From Fibrella aquatilis (GTDB lineage: Bacteria > Bacteroidota > Bacteroidia > Cytophagales > Spirosomataceae), in assembly GCF_017353255.1 (NCBI RefSeq), contig NZ_JAFMYU010000007.1:1-64000 (forward strand): 64,000 nt of DNA, given 5' to 3'. The translations under genes were made by a program, and so were the position numbers. Below, one piece after another: positions 30,401-37,600 of the stretch (position 1 is its first letter; each line of letters starts with the position of its first letter). Below the pieces are notes generated by a model, which saw nothing but the letters and a program-made list of their open reading frames with translations, had not been told where the DNA came from and did not search any database.

Positions 30401-33400
30401 CCACGCAACTTGCTGATAGTGAGTGTCGTAATATTCCCATTGGTCGGGCCATTGCCAACACCCAGCTGCTGGTGCTCGACGCCCACCACCAACTCCTGCC
30501 CCCCGGCCTGCCCGGCGAACTCTACCTGGCCGGCGTGGGCCTGGCCCGGGGCTACTGGCAGCGCCCCGACCTGACCGCCGACCGCTTTGTGGCCCACCCC
30601 TTCGCCCCCGGCCAGCGCCTCTACCGCACCGGCGACCTGGCCCGCTGGCGTGCCGATGGGCAGCTGGAGTACCTGGGTCGGCTCGATGGGCAGGTCAAGA
30701 TCCGGGGCATGCGCACCGAACTGGGGGAGATCGAACACGCTCTGCGCCAGCACCCGGCCGTTGAGCAGGCCGTGGTGCTGCTCCACGGCCAAGAGTTGCG
30801 GGCCTACCTGGTGGCTGAGGAAAGTCTGTCGCTGGCTGCTTTGCGCCAAGAGCTGGCGGCGAGTTTGCCCGCTTACATGGTGCCCACCCGCTATGAGCGG
30901 CTGGCCCAGCTGCCCCTGACCTCCAGCGGCAAGGTAGACCGGGCGGCCCTGCTGGCCCTGGGGGGTGGGGCCTTTTCGGAGGCTGCCGACCTCCGCTATG
31001 AGGCCCCGGCCACCGAGCTGGAAGCCCAGTTGGTGGCCATCTGGCAGGGGGTGCTGGGCCGGGAGCGGGTGGGGGTGTCGGATAACTTTTTCGAGTTGGG
31101 GGGGCATTCGCTGAAGGCCATCCAGGTCATTGCCCGGCTCTACCAGCAGGCGGGCATCAGCCTGGAGCTGCGGGCGGTCTTTGCCCACCCCACCATTCGG
31201 TCGCTGGCGGCGGTACTGGCAACAACGGTAGGCAAGGCAACTGATTATCAGGCTATTGCACGGCAGTCGGTGCCGACTCACTATCCGCTTTCTCACGCCC
31301 AGCAGCGGCTGTGGATTCTGGACCAACTGCACGCCGATGATGCGGCGGCGCGAGCGGCCTACAACGTACCCAGCGCCCTGTTGGTGCAGGGGCCACTCAA
31401 CGTGCCTGCCCTGGCGGAAGCGCTGCAAGGCTTGCTGAATCGGCATGAGAGTTTGCGGACAGTGTTTGAGCTGCATCAGGGGCAGGCCCGCCAGCGGGTG
31501 TTGCCGGTGGAGGATTTGACCAGGCCCCTGCACTACGAAGACCTGCGCGAAATGGCCCAGCCACTGGCAGAAGCCCAGGCGCGCGGGCAGCGGCAGGCGA
31601 GCGAGCCATTTGATCTGGGCGAAGGTCCGCTGTTGCGGGCCGCTGTCTGGCAGGTGGGTGAGGCGGCGCATATGGTGGGGCTGACGCTGCACCACATCAT
31701 CTGCGACGGCTGGTCGCTGGAGGTGCTGGTGGGGGAACTGGCTCAGTTCTACAATGCGGCCCTGCGGGGTCAGGCTAGTCCGCTGCCGCCACTGCCCATT
31801 CAGTACGGCGACTATGCCCTCTGGCAACAGGCGGGGGGGGCGGCGGTGCTGGCTGGTCACGGCTCCTACTGGCGAGAGCAACTGGGGGGCACCTTGCCGG
31901 TGCTGGAACTGCCCACCGACTTTCCCCGGCCCGCCATTAAAACCTACGCCAGCCATGCCCTCGACTTTACGCTGGACGAGTCACTGACCCAGGCATTCCG
32001 GCAGGTGAGCACTACCGCTAACACCAGCCTGTTTGCCACGCTGTTTACGGCCGTGGCGGCACTGCTAAACCGCTATTCGGGCCAGGACGACATCATTATC
32101 GGTACCGCCGTGGCTGGTCGGGATCACCACGACCTGCACAGCCAGATTGGCTTTTACCTCAACACGCTGGCCCTACGCCTTTCGTTTGGCGGCCCCGACG
32201 ACTTTGTCCACCTCGCGCAGCAAACGCAGCAAACCATGCTCTCGGCGTTTGAACACCAGGCTTATCCCTTCGAACAACTGGTCGACGACCTGCACCTGAC
32301 CCGCGACACGAGCCGCTCACCCCTGTTCGACGTGCTGGTGGTGTCGCAGGATTTTGGGCTGGCGCACGAGGCACTACCCGGCCCGGCTACGTTCGACGGT
32401 CTGACGACGCAGGAGTTTGGCACCGATTTTTCGGCCAATAAATACGACCTGACGTTTTACCTGGGCGAAGTGGCGGGTCGGATCACCGTCAGGATTGCCT
32501 ACAACACCGACCTGTTCCGGCCCGAGCGGATTCAGCGGATGTTTGCGCACTTCGTCACACTCTCGCAACAGGCGCTGGCACGGCCCAAGGCGTCTATCTA
32601 TGCGCATAACTACCTGTCGGACAGGGAGTACCAGGATCTGGTGGTGCAGTTCAACGACACCCAAACGCCTTACGCCGCCCACCAGACACTGCATGGGCTG
32701 TTTGAACGGCAGGTGGTCCAAACCCCGCTGGCTACCGCCCTGCAACACAGCGACCGCAGGCTGACCTACGCCCAACTCAACGCCCGGGCCAACCAGCTGG
32801 CTCGCTACCTGGTGGCGTCGGGCGTGGCACCGGGCAACAGCGTGGGCCTGCTTACCGACCGTAGTTTCGACATGGTGATCGGGATGCTGGCCATTCTGAA
32901 AGCCGGTGCCGCCTACGTCCCTATCGACCCCGACTACCCCATTTCGCGGCAGGAATACATTCTCGGTAACGCCAGTATTCGGTGTGCGATTACTAACAGC
33001 CAGCCCTTGCAGGCCGCTCTGATGGCTGGCTACGGGGCCTATAAAGACAATCACTGCCTTCTGTTTGGTGGGGACGCCCAGGTGGTTGACCACTATGCCG
33101 ACACCAACCCCGGCATCGAAACGTCGAGCCGTAACCTGGCCTACATCATCTATACATCGGGGTCGACGGGCCAACCCAAGGGCGTAATGATCGAGCATCA
33201 TTCGGCGGTGAACCTGATAGAGTGGGTCAACACGACCTACGCCGTGGGAGTGGGTGACCGGTTGCTGTTTGTGACGTCCATGTGTTTCGATTTGTCGGTC
33301 TACGATCTGTTTGGAATGCTGGCCTGTGGCGGCTGCGTGGTGATGGCCGGGTCGGCGCAGGTGCAGCACCCGGACGTGCTGGCGCGGCTGCTTCACGACG

Positions 33401-34527
33401 AGGCCATCACGTTCTGGGATTCGGTGCCCAGCACCATGGACCACCTCATTACGGCTCTGGAGCAGGCCAATGGTACCTACGTGCAAACGACCCTGCGGCT
33501 GGTGTTCATGAGCGGCGACTGGATTCCCGTGTCCTTGCCCGACCGGCTGAAAATCTGCTTCCCCAACGCCCGCGTCGTCAGCCTGGGTGGGGCTACGGAA
33601 GGTACGGTATGGTCGAATTATTACCCCGTAGACGCCGTGGCCCCCCACTGGCGGAGTATTCCGTATGGCAAACCCATTGCCAACAACACGTTCTACATCC
33701 TCGACAAAGGCCTTCACCCGGTGCCGCAGGGCGTAATCGGCGAACTGTACATTGGCGGCGTGGGCGTGGCGCGGGGCTATCAGCAGGAAGAAGAAAAAAC
33801 GCGCTACGCCTTCGTAGCAGATCCGTTTGCCACCACACCCGGCCAGACTATGTACCGCACCGGCGACCTCGGCCGGATGATGCCCGACGGCAACATGGAA
33901 TTTCTGGGTCGGAAAGATAACCAGGTGAAAGTGAGGGGTTACCGCGTTGAGCTGGGCGAGATTGAGAAGGTGCTGCTAACACTGCCAGGAGTGCAGCAAG
34001 CCGCCGTGACCGCCTTCCGCGACGCCGCCAACACCAACAGCCTGGCGGCCTATGTCGTGGCCGACCGGGTGCTGTCAGGAACCGAACTGACGGCCTGGCT
34101 GAAGCAGTGGCTACCTGCTTACATGCTGCCCGCCAGCTATATGCAGCTGGACGCGTTTCCGCTCAACGCCAATGGCAAGGTGGACCGGGCGGCTTTCCCG
34201 CCCCCGCAGCAGGCCCCGCCCGAACAGGCCTGCCTGGCCCCCCGCAACGAGCTGGAAGGGGTAGTGCTCACCATCTGGCAGCAGGTGCTCCTGAAAGAGG
34301 CTATCGGTATCGACGATAATTTCTTCCAGATCGGCGGGCACTCGCTGCTGGCCACCCGGATTGTAGCGCACATCTACGATCAGCTGGGCGTACGAATCGG
34401 GCTGACCAGCCTGTTCACCAACCCAACCATTGAAGGCCTCGCCCTTGAAATCGACGCCGCACAATGGGCAGCAGTCGCCAGTCAGAACGAGTCTATTTCA
34501 TTGGAAGACAACGAGTTACTGATCTGA
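18403..34527 (+). CDS. Five-module NRPS, C-A-T x5 (predicted basic residue-Asn-Tyr-Ser-Cys)
   Basis: About 5374 residues. Modules by residue: C1 50-500, A1 520-1010, T1 1030-1105; C2-A2-T2 to 2160; C3-A3-T3 to 3205; C4-A4-T4 to 4275; C5-A5-T5 to 5350. C1 has the LSYNQQALWFLYY start typical of C domains that accept an acyl or ketide chain. By-eye pockets are A1 D-I-W-E-L-T-A-D-D-K (acidic; basic residue, possibly 2,4-diaminobutyrate), A2 D-F-T-K-I-G-E-V-G-K (Asn), A3 D-A-S-T-I-A-A-V-C-K (Tyr or beta-hydroxy-Tyr), A4 D-V-W-H-F-S-L-V-D-K (Ser) and A5 D-L-Y-D-F-S-L-V-W-K (Cys-like). No epimerase, methyltransferase or cyclisation domain is present. C3 has HHIICDD instead of HHxxxDG. The acidic tail ISLEDNELLI may dock to the TubC-type domain of the next protein. 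A GTG at 18355 would overlap the previous gene; ATG 18403 is preferred. Confidence 0.95.
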   Translation: METSLPPSDSLVSTPDSQVGHTPRAIPSMQEKVNLARALLIEKANKHTTVHPLSYNQQALWFLYYTTPDSVAYNEGIAVRIPQAIRPDALQRAAQKLVNRHPALRTTYQAQDGVPMQQIHGYQAANVTVRDAHTDTETDLVAQVKQDHYMPFNLTTGPVCRVFLYQAGPADQVLLLSVHHIACDGSSMTILLSELLLFYQEEATGQKADLPTLTSRYVDFVDAQHNQLADEAGEALRQYWLTQLADNLPLLDLPLDKPRPRIHSDRGGTHTLHLDAALTRSLKALSKTEGNTLFVTLLSAFQLLLHRHTGQDDLVVGTPTMTRSHADFEQVVGYFVNPVAIRSSTRDTTSGAAFLARTKQTVLGAIEHQDYPFPLLVDQLGLSGDLSQTPVFQAFFYLQTAGQYADYTDLLVGTAGSVLDMHGIPLAYFPFESKEGRFDISLEVVEHADTLTGIFRYNADIFHDDTIGRLAGQYQTLLQSLVANPRLPVAQLDLLTRHEQAQLLALGRGPVVSPPPHETFALLFEAQVRRSPQATALEHEGVRFTYEQLNAQANQLAHYLRDHHALQPNDLVGLHTDRSPWMVIGMLSVFKAGGAFFPIHPDLPPPRIDNLLTQTRARLVLTDRAPVGESAAHWLGLATDWATIAQGPTHNPMPVNTPADLAYVIFTSGSTGQPKGAMIEHQGMINHLHAKINDLGLHPGSVVAQNASQSFDISVWQTLVSLVCGGKTIIYGQDVVLDMDAFLHRTSHDGVTVLEVVPSYLATLLDKLADHHNPAQYAQLEHLLVTGETLPKHLIARWFAQFPGIPMVNAYGPTEASDDITHHRLDHAPDGDDVPIGRTIQNLSIYILDGQQRLCPLGVKGELCVAGVGVGQGYLGDQAKTDAVFGPDPFVPGQRLYHTGDVARMLPDGTLLFYGRRDFQVKVRGHRIELGEIEQTLARIPGIRNAVVICQPGPDGDGHLTGWVVTEPRSGLTAATIRDMAQGQLPGYMVPAELYIRSSLPLTPNGKLDRNALARLSTPDAPTAGYVPPGNHTQLQLVSIWQNLLNRPKIGITDRFFEVGGNSLKAIRLQASIQKQLHVSLSLKDLFVNTTINTLAPLIQAAAGETVGRIEPVAEADVYPVSSAQRRLWILDQLAGVGATYNMPGAFWLTGPLNREAFGRAFRAIMDRHESLRTVFSVDNGEPVQRVLPADASPFELTYGRHDGTDAQLTHQIIDEAQRCFSLEKGPLLRASLTETSADRYLFLVTIHHISCDGWSLEVLVRELMLHYHAYARGESPLLAPLRIQQKDYAAWQHGQLSPDNAACQQGRAYWLGQFADDVPSLHLPTDFPRPAVKTYRGSSVVRALDAATLETLRGMASRHGTSLFTTLLTSVLVLLNRYTGQTDLVVGTTVAGRDHPDLEDQIGLFVNTLALRVPLLETNSFAQCTEAVKRVWLGAIEHQHYPFDQLIQALPLTRDPSRSPLFDVLVELISADINAESALFLEGVTIERCAPQYTTAKYDLSFRFLEEGTSITLQLEYNQDLYAPWRMKAMLAHYGTLLAAIAADENRPVANLSLLPATEQHTLLQVFNPPVVPGPPPTLFLTRFREQVAKNPNAVALEIEDKSLTYNALDDLSDRLAYHLREAYGVLPGQRVALMLERSERTVIGLLGIMKAGGAFLPIDVAYPRDRIAYLLADADSQLLLTDSHHLFDLPEAYEQAVFALDIQLAQLAAVPQPLVLANDPGALAYVIYTSGSTGQPKGVMIEQGNLANYLNWANAYYFGGDSGYHTALFSSLSFDFTLTSILTTLLRGDTLYICPNQEIDGLLGDLLRHPRINWLKLTPAHINALAFLAVPNERLALVIVGGEELTGKQVGVLRSINSNLLIYNEYGPTETTVGCTVKCIAPADDPAPITIGRPIANTHIHIVDRHLNLLPVGVPGEIAIAGASVGRGYLNAPDLSATRFISSWPQETFGGRLYRSGDVGCWLPNGEIMYLGRKDNQVKIRGYRVETGEIEQVLLTYPAVRQVVVKVWQPAGQSPVLVAYVGSADGVPDADLRAFLATRLPAYMIPTYVVQLDMFPLTGNGKVDRSALPPPDAQALSQTASYVPPRHAVDEALITIWERVLGRSPIGIGDNFFAIGGHSLRAIQLVASVANELNVRVELRDIFAQPTIEAMGDLVRAAKVLPVMGISPAPVQADYPVSFAQRRLWINQQLDSGLTAFNISKAYVVTGALDPAAFVAALTDLMQQHESLRTTFSTVAGEPRQVIHPFDAQALPLTQLTLSHAEDAWAEAMTLCQAQAGAVFDLASGPLWRVYLLRLPTDQWVVQFCIHHIICDDWSAERFLAQFSERYRHHRLGTGVAQLPPAIQYKDYAVWQRQEQLEHRFDAHRVYWTEVLAGVLPVLDLPTDWPRPARKTYQGSTRRLVLDAALCQGLDRLGAQAGASTFMTFLATVKALLYRYTGQADLVVGTPVADREQADLADQIGFYTNTIALRTQVQPGERFGTLLEQVKSCTIDAYAHQSYPLDQLVDDLDLQHDPSRSPLFDVVVLLQYQNAEPLWSHPTDGVHATDLPVEQTTSLVDLRFIFNQTDHGWDLELDYDTSLFSAPRIDRLLGHYQHLVANLLHQPDAPLDRLNVLPDEERDWLMGLNPAHTPLPDGLTMTRLLATQVEKTPYHPALECNGRVVSYQQLADQSDRLAEHLRHEMGLAVGQCVALMAEKSERMVIAFWAILKAGGVYLPIDPALPAARKQYMLTDAAVGVLLTDSDHLFDLDGYEGGIFALDVQLDGLPESTRPAYTCQPTDAAYLIYTSGSTGQPKGVLVEHGSNVNMALSQIDSFGVEAGDRVWLFAPLSFDASISEICMALYCGATLVLPAGRNELDTLTDTLRAARITVVTLPPALLQVMDVDQLGFLHVLISAGEAAPGTLARASRVVARCFNAYGPTEYGVCASIYRVAPTDEAISNIPIGRAIANTQLLVLDAHHQLLPPGLPGELYLAGVGLARGYWQRPDLTADRFVAHPFAPGQRLYRTGDLARWRADGQLEYLGRLDGQVKIRGMRTELGEIEHALRQHPAVEQAVVLLHGQELRAYLVAEESLSLAALRQELAASLPAYMVPTRYERLAQLPLTSSGKVDRAALLALEGGAFSEAADVRYEAPATELEAQLVAIWQGVLGRERVGVSDNFFELGGHSLKAIQVIARLYQQAGISLELRAVFAHPTIRSLAAVLATTGADSVSEAAGYQAIARQPVSGHYPLSHAQQRLWILDQLHADDAMARAAYNVPSALWLGGVLNVAALEVALLGLLARHDSLRTVFDLQEGEARQRVVDLASLDLALACQDLRQEADPLAQAQALAQVQAGVPFQLGVAPLLRAGVWQVADEQYLFLITIHHIICDGWSMEVLVGELAQFYNAALRGQASPLPPLPIQYGDYALWQQAGGAAVLAGHGSYWREQLGGSLPVLELPTDFPRPAIKTYRADRVVIFLESDLRDGLSMLANDHGSSLFTVLLAAVQTLLYRYTGQTDLIVGIPVAGRGNLGLDEQVGFFVNMLPIRTRLEGHDGFSALLTHVTRTVLDAYAHELYPFDRMVDELDPRREAGRSPIFDVSVEFVMPDQELTKSIELDHLRVRPYEVAFVQSKYDITFTFMPTDGGISLELAYAADLFTADRMTQLAGLFATLVRSVVAQPTAPISRLDWLTVNDIHFLAEAVSDAATAYEADATIHGLFERQATQTPAAVAVQYGHRQLTYAQLNAQANQLAYHLRTTYQIQPDDLIGVLMEPSERRVVALLAILKAGAAYVPIDPNYPADRIRYTLADATAKVLLTDTGDPLVTSELTGVEQLALANWDSLEANPTDNLPPLSGPHNLVYVIYTSGSTGRPKGVMLEHTSVVNRIEWMWKQYGFGPDDVILQKTSYGFDVSVWEFFMPLCYGARLVVCDTAVAHTPALLLDCIAEYGVSTIHFVPTMFAQFLDGIRDEDRAKLASLHRVFASGEALLPDMVRLNAQRTGVPLYNLYGPTEAAVDVTHYTTQLADSECRNIPIGRAIANTQLLVLDAHHQLLPPGLPGELYLAGVGLARGYWQRPDLTADRFVAHPFAPGQRLYRTGDLARWRADGQLEYLGRLDGQVKIRGMRTELGEIEHALRQHPAVEQAVVLLHGQELRAYLVAEESLSLAALRQELAASLPAYMVPTRYERLAQLPLTSSGKVDRAALLALGGGAFSEAADLRYEAPATELEAQLVAIWQGVLGRERVGVSDNFFELGGHSLKAIQVIARLYQQAGISLELRAVFAHPTIRSLAAVLATTVGKATDYQAIARQSVPTHYPLSHAQQRLWILDQLHADDAAARAAYNVPSALLVQGPLNVPALAEALQGLLNRHESLRTVFELHQGQARQRVLPVEDLTRPLHYEDLREMAQPLAEAQARGQRQASEPFDLGEGPLLRAAVWQVGEAAHMVGLTLHHIICDGWSLEVLVGELAQFYNAALRGQASPLPPLPIQYGDYALWQQAGGAAVLAGHGSYWREQLGGTLPVLELPTDFPRPAIKTYASHALDFTLDESLTQAFRQVSTTANTSLFATLFTAVAALLNRYSGQDDIIIGTAVAGRDHHDLHSQIGFYLNTLALRLSFGGPDDFVHLAQQTQQTMLSAFEHQAYPFEQLVDDLHLTRDTSRSPLFDVLVVSQDFGLAHEALPGPATFDGLTTQEFGTDFSANKYDLTFYLGEVAGRITVRIAYNTDLFRPERIQRMFAHFVTLSQQALARPKASIYAHNYLSDREYQDLVVQFNDTQTPYAAHQTLHGLFERQVVQTPLATALQHSDRRLTYAQLNARANQLARYLVASGVAPGNSVGLLTDRSFDMVIGMLAILKAGAAYVPIDPDYPISRQEYILGNASIRCAITNSQPLQAALMAGYGAYKDNHCLLFGGDAQVVDHYADTNPGIETSSRNLAYIIYTSGSTGQPKGVMIEHHSAVNLIEWVNTTYAVGVGDRLLFVTSMCFDLSVYDLFGMLACGGCVVMAGSAQVQHPDVLARLLHDEAITFWDSVPSTMDHLITALEQANGTYVQTTLRLVFMSGDWIPVSLPDRLKICFPNARVVSLGGATEGTVWSNYYPVDAVAPHWRSIPYGKPIANNTFYILDKGLHPVPQGVIGELYIGGVGVARGYQQEEEKTRYAFVADPFATTPGQTMYRTGDLGRMMPDGNMEFLGRKDNQVKVRGYRVELGEIEKVLLTLPGVQQAAVTAFRDAANTNSLAAYVVADRVLSGTELTAWLKQWLPAYMLPASYMQLDAFPLNANGKVDRAAFPPPQQAPPEQACLAPRNELEGVVLTIWQQVLLKEAIGIDDNFFQIGGHSLLATRIVAHIYDQLGVRIGLTSLFTNPTIEGLALEIDAAQWAAVASQNESISLEDNELLI
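27226..28020 (+). repeat. Intragenic near-identical duplication, copy A (A-domain C-subdomain plus carrier domain, module 3)
   Basis: About 795 bp nearly identical to 30433-31227, offset 3207. It covers the end of the adenylation domain from the NIPIGRAIANTQLLVLD segment to the end of the carrier domain. Only scattered differences are seen, for example CTGGAGGGTGG at 27751 against CTGGGGGGTGG in the second copy. Similarity resumes in the following C domains (28505-28751 with 31700-31946). The pattern fits recent duplication or gene conversion between modules 3 and 4. Confidence 0.92.
30433..31227 (+). repeat. Intragenic near-identical duplication, copy B (A-domain C-subdomain plus carrier domain, module 4)
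   Basis: Partner of 27226-28020. The pocket-determining part of the two A domains upstream is quite different (Tyr-like in module 3, Ser-like in module 4), so only the C-terminal subdomain and carrier have been copied or homogenised. Confidence 0.92.
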
Positions 34528-34531
34528 TAAT

Positions 34532-34646
34532 TAGTCATTGGTCATTCGCTACGCTGCCATTCAGTTGTCATTCGATAGTCATTGGTTGTAAAGGCAATGA
34601 ATAACAATTGAATGGCTACTGAATGACAGCGCAGCGTAACGACCAC
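34532..34646. repeat. Palindromic repeat, TCATTGGTCATT family, copy 3
   Basis: Imperfect inverted repeat between the two NRPS genes. The left arm begins GTCATTGGTCATTCGCTACG and the right arm ends with AATGACAGCGCAGCGTAACG, with mismatches in the inner part (CATTCAGT with ACTGAATG pairs well). It fills nearly all of the 127-base gap and is followed by a run of nine C directly before the ATG at 34655. Confidence 0.8.
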
Positions 34647-34654
34647 CCCCCCCC

Positions 34655-37600
34655 ATGACCATTCCTGAACTGATTCATGCGCTTCGTGCCGCCCAGATAC
34701 AGGTGCGGGTGGTCAACGACCGGCTGGCCCTGCAACCGGCCACCGGCATTCCGCCTGCGCTGCTGGATGCCGTGCGGACGCATAAAACGGCCCTCATCGA
34801 CTTCCTGCGGGCGGCACAGACTGGCGGAACACCAACCATTGTGCCGGTGGCACGGCAGGCTCACTACCCCCTGTCGAGTGCCCAGCGGCGGATGTGGATT
34901 CTGGACCAGTACCCCGGTGCCCGGCAGGCCTACAACATCATTGGGGCCTACCAGCTCAGCGGTCGGCTGCACGTGGCGGCACTGGCAGCGGCGTTGACGG
35001 GGGTAGTGGCCCGCCACGAGAGCCTGCGAACCACATTTTTGGTCGTTGATGGTGAGCCCCGGCAGCAGGTAGCCGATCACGGCATTGCCGCGCTGGAACA
35101 GGTTGACCTGCCCAACCCTAATGCTCTGCCCGACTGGCTACAGACGGAAGCACAGAGGGCATTTGACCTGGAAAAAGGGCCGTTGCTGCGGGTAACGCTG
35201 CTTCGGCAACAACTCAACGAACACCTGCTGGTGTTAACCCTGCACCATATCATCGCCGATGGTACGTCGGTGGAGGTGCTGATGCGGGAACTGAGTGCCC
35301 TGTATAACACCCAAATTGGCGCCGCTGCCCAGCCGCTGCCTCCGCTGCCCATCCACTACAAAGACTACGCCCACTGGCAACTGGGCGGCTTGACGTCGCC
35401 CGGTCAGGCGCAGCATAAGCAATACTGGCAACAGACCTTCGCCGATGGCACTCCGGTGCTGGAACTGCCCACTGATTTTCCAAAAGCCAGGGGACGGACC
35501 TTTCGGGGGGCAAGTCTGAAAATGCCGGTAGACGCGGGTATCGTCAGTAATTTTAATGCGCTGTGTATCAGCCACGAAGCCAGCTTTTTCATGGGCCTGC
35601 TGGCTACGCTCAACGTGCTGCTCTACCGCTATACCGGCCAAACCGACCTGGTGGTGGGCACGCCGGTGGCTGGCCGCGAACAGACTGAGCTTCAGAACCA
35701 GATTGGGTTCTACATCAACACGCTGGCTCTGCGTACCCAGCTGGACGGGGCCGAAGACTTTGCCACCATCCTGCACCGGGTGCGAACCAACACCCTCGCC
35801 GCCTTCGCCCACCAAAACTACCCCTTCGACGTGCTGCTGGACGACCTGACGGCCACCGCCACCGGCCCGCTGCCCGCCCTGTTCGATGTGATGCTCATGT
35901 ACCAGCGCTTCACCGAACCTACCGCCGAAACCGCACTTTCCGGGCTGGTGGTGACCGATTACTTTCTGGACAACCAGACCAGCAAATTCGACCTGACAAT
36001 CAGTGTGTTCGAGTCGGTGGCAGGGGTGGAACTGCTGGTCAATTACAACACTGATCGCTTCAGCGAACCGCGTATCCGCCGCCTGATGGACCACTTCCAG
36101 GGCCTGATGCAACAGGTAGTCTGCCACCCCCGACGGCCCGTGTGCGAACTGGATTACCTCACCGACCACGAACGCCATCATCTGCTGGTTGCCGTCAACC
36201 AAACCGATGCCAACTACCCGCACCACCAGACGGTCGGGGCGTTGTTTGACGCCCAGGTGCTGGCCACGCCCAACCACACAGCGCTTGTTTTTGAGCATAA
36301 CCGGCTTACTTACAAAGAGTTAAACGAGCGGGCCAACCAGCTGGCGCATTACCTCCGCTCTGTACATGGCGTTGGCCCGGAAGACCACGTGGCCATGCTC
36401 ATGGATCGCTCCGAATACCTGGTGGTGGCCTTGTTGGGGGTATTGAAAGCTGGTGCCGCCTACGTCCCCATTGACCCTGACTACCCCACGGAACGCATTG
36501 GCTTTACCCTGCACGACGCGGCGGCGGTTGCGGTGATCACCAATGGTAGCCTGCCCCCCGCCACCGCTGCCTGTGTGCCCGACGGCTGCGCCGTGGTGGA
36601 CCTTCAGCCGTGGGCACAGACCCTTGCCGGGCAGCCCACGCACAACCCCGTTGCGGTGAATCAGCCCGCTGACCTGGCCTACATCATCTACACGTCGGGG
36701 TCGACGGGCCAGCCCAAGGGGGTGCTGGTGGAACACCGTAACGTGGTGCGCCTGTTCGTCAACGACCGCCCCCTGTTCGATTTCAACGCCAACGACGTGT
36801 GGGTGCTGTTTCACTCCGTCTGCTTCGACTTTTCGGTCTGGGAAATCTTTGGTGCCCTGCTGTTTGGCGGTAAGCTGGTGGTGGCTCCCCGGCACACGGT
36901 GCAGGACCCCGCCCGGCTGGTGGATCTGCTGGTGGCCGAGGGTGTTACGGTGCTGAACCAGGTGCCCACCCTGTTTGGCTTGGTAGCGCAGGAAGTGCTG
37001 GGCCGGGCCGAGCTACCCCCGCTGTTGCTGCGGTACGTGATCTTCGGCGGCGAGGCCCTGACACCCGCCACCCTGGTGGGCTGGCACGAACAGTACCCGC
37101 AGGTGGCGTTGGTGAACATGTACGGCATCACCGAAACCACCGTGCACGTGACCTACAAACGCATTGGCCCGGCCGACATGGCGGCGGGTATCAGCAACAT
37201 CGGCACGCCCATACCCACGCTGAAAGTCTACCTCATGGACGCCCAAAGGCAGCTGGTGCCGGTGGGGGTGGTGGGCGAGCTGATGGTAGGGGGCGCGGGC
37301 GTAAGCCGGGGCTACCTGAACCGCCCCGCCCTCACCGCCGAACGCTTCATCGAGAATCCCTACGTGTCCGGAGAGCGCCTCTACGCGTCGGGTGATTTGG
37401 GTAAGTGGCAGGACGATGGCAGCCTGGTCTACATGTCGCGCCGTGATAACCAGGTGAAAATCAGAGGGTACCGCATTGAGTTAAGTGAGATTGATCACGC
37501 TTGTCTCGCCTTTGCGGACCTGAGCGATGTCCGTACGCTGCTCCACACCGAGCCGTCGGGCCAGAAGTTGCTGGTGGCCTACGTAGTACCCCGCCCCGAT

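Noticed and set aside
30163-31956. Long minus-strand open frame of 597 codons, and similar ones at 26980-28299 and 14646-15926
   Set aside because: They lie antisense to well-supported NRPS/PKS domains, have low-complexity Gln/Gly/His-rich translations and show no domain; GC-rich codon bias on the plus strand explains them.
31260-32640. Heterocyclisation (Cy) domain for the Cys-like module
   Set aside because: The domain has HHIICDG and not the DxxxxD motif of Cy domains, so thiazoline formation is not supported.
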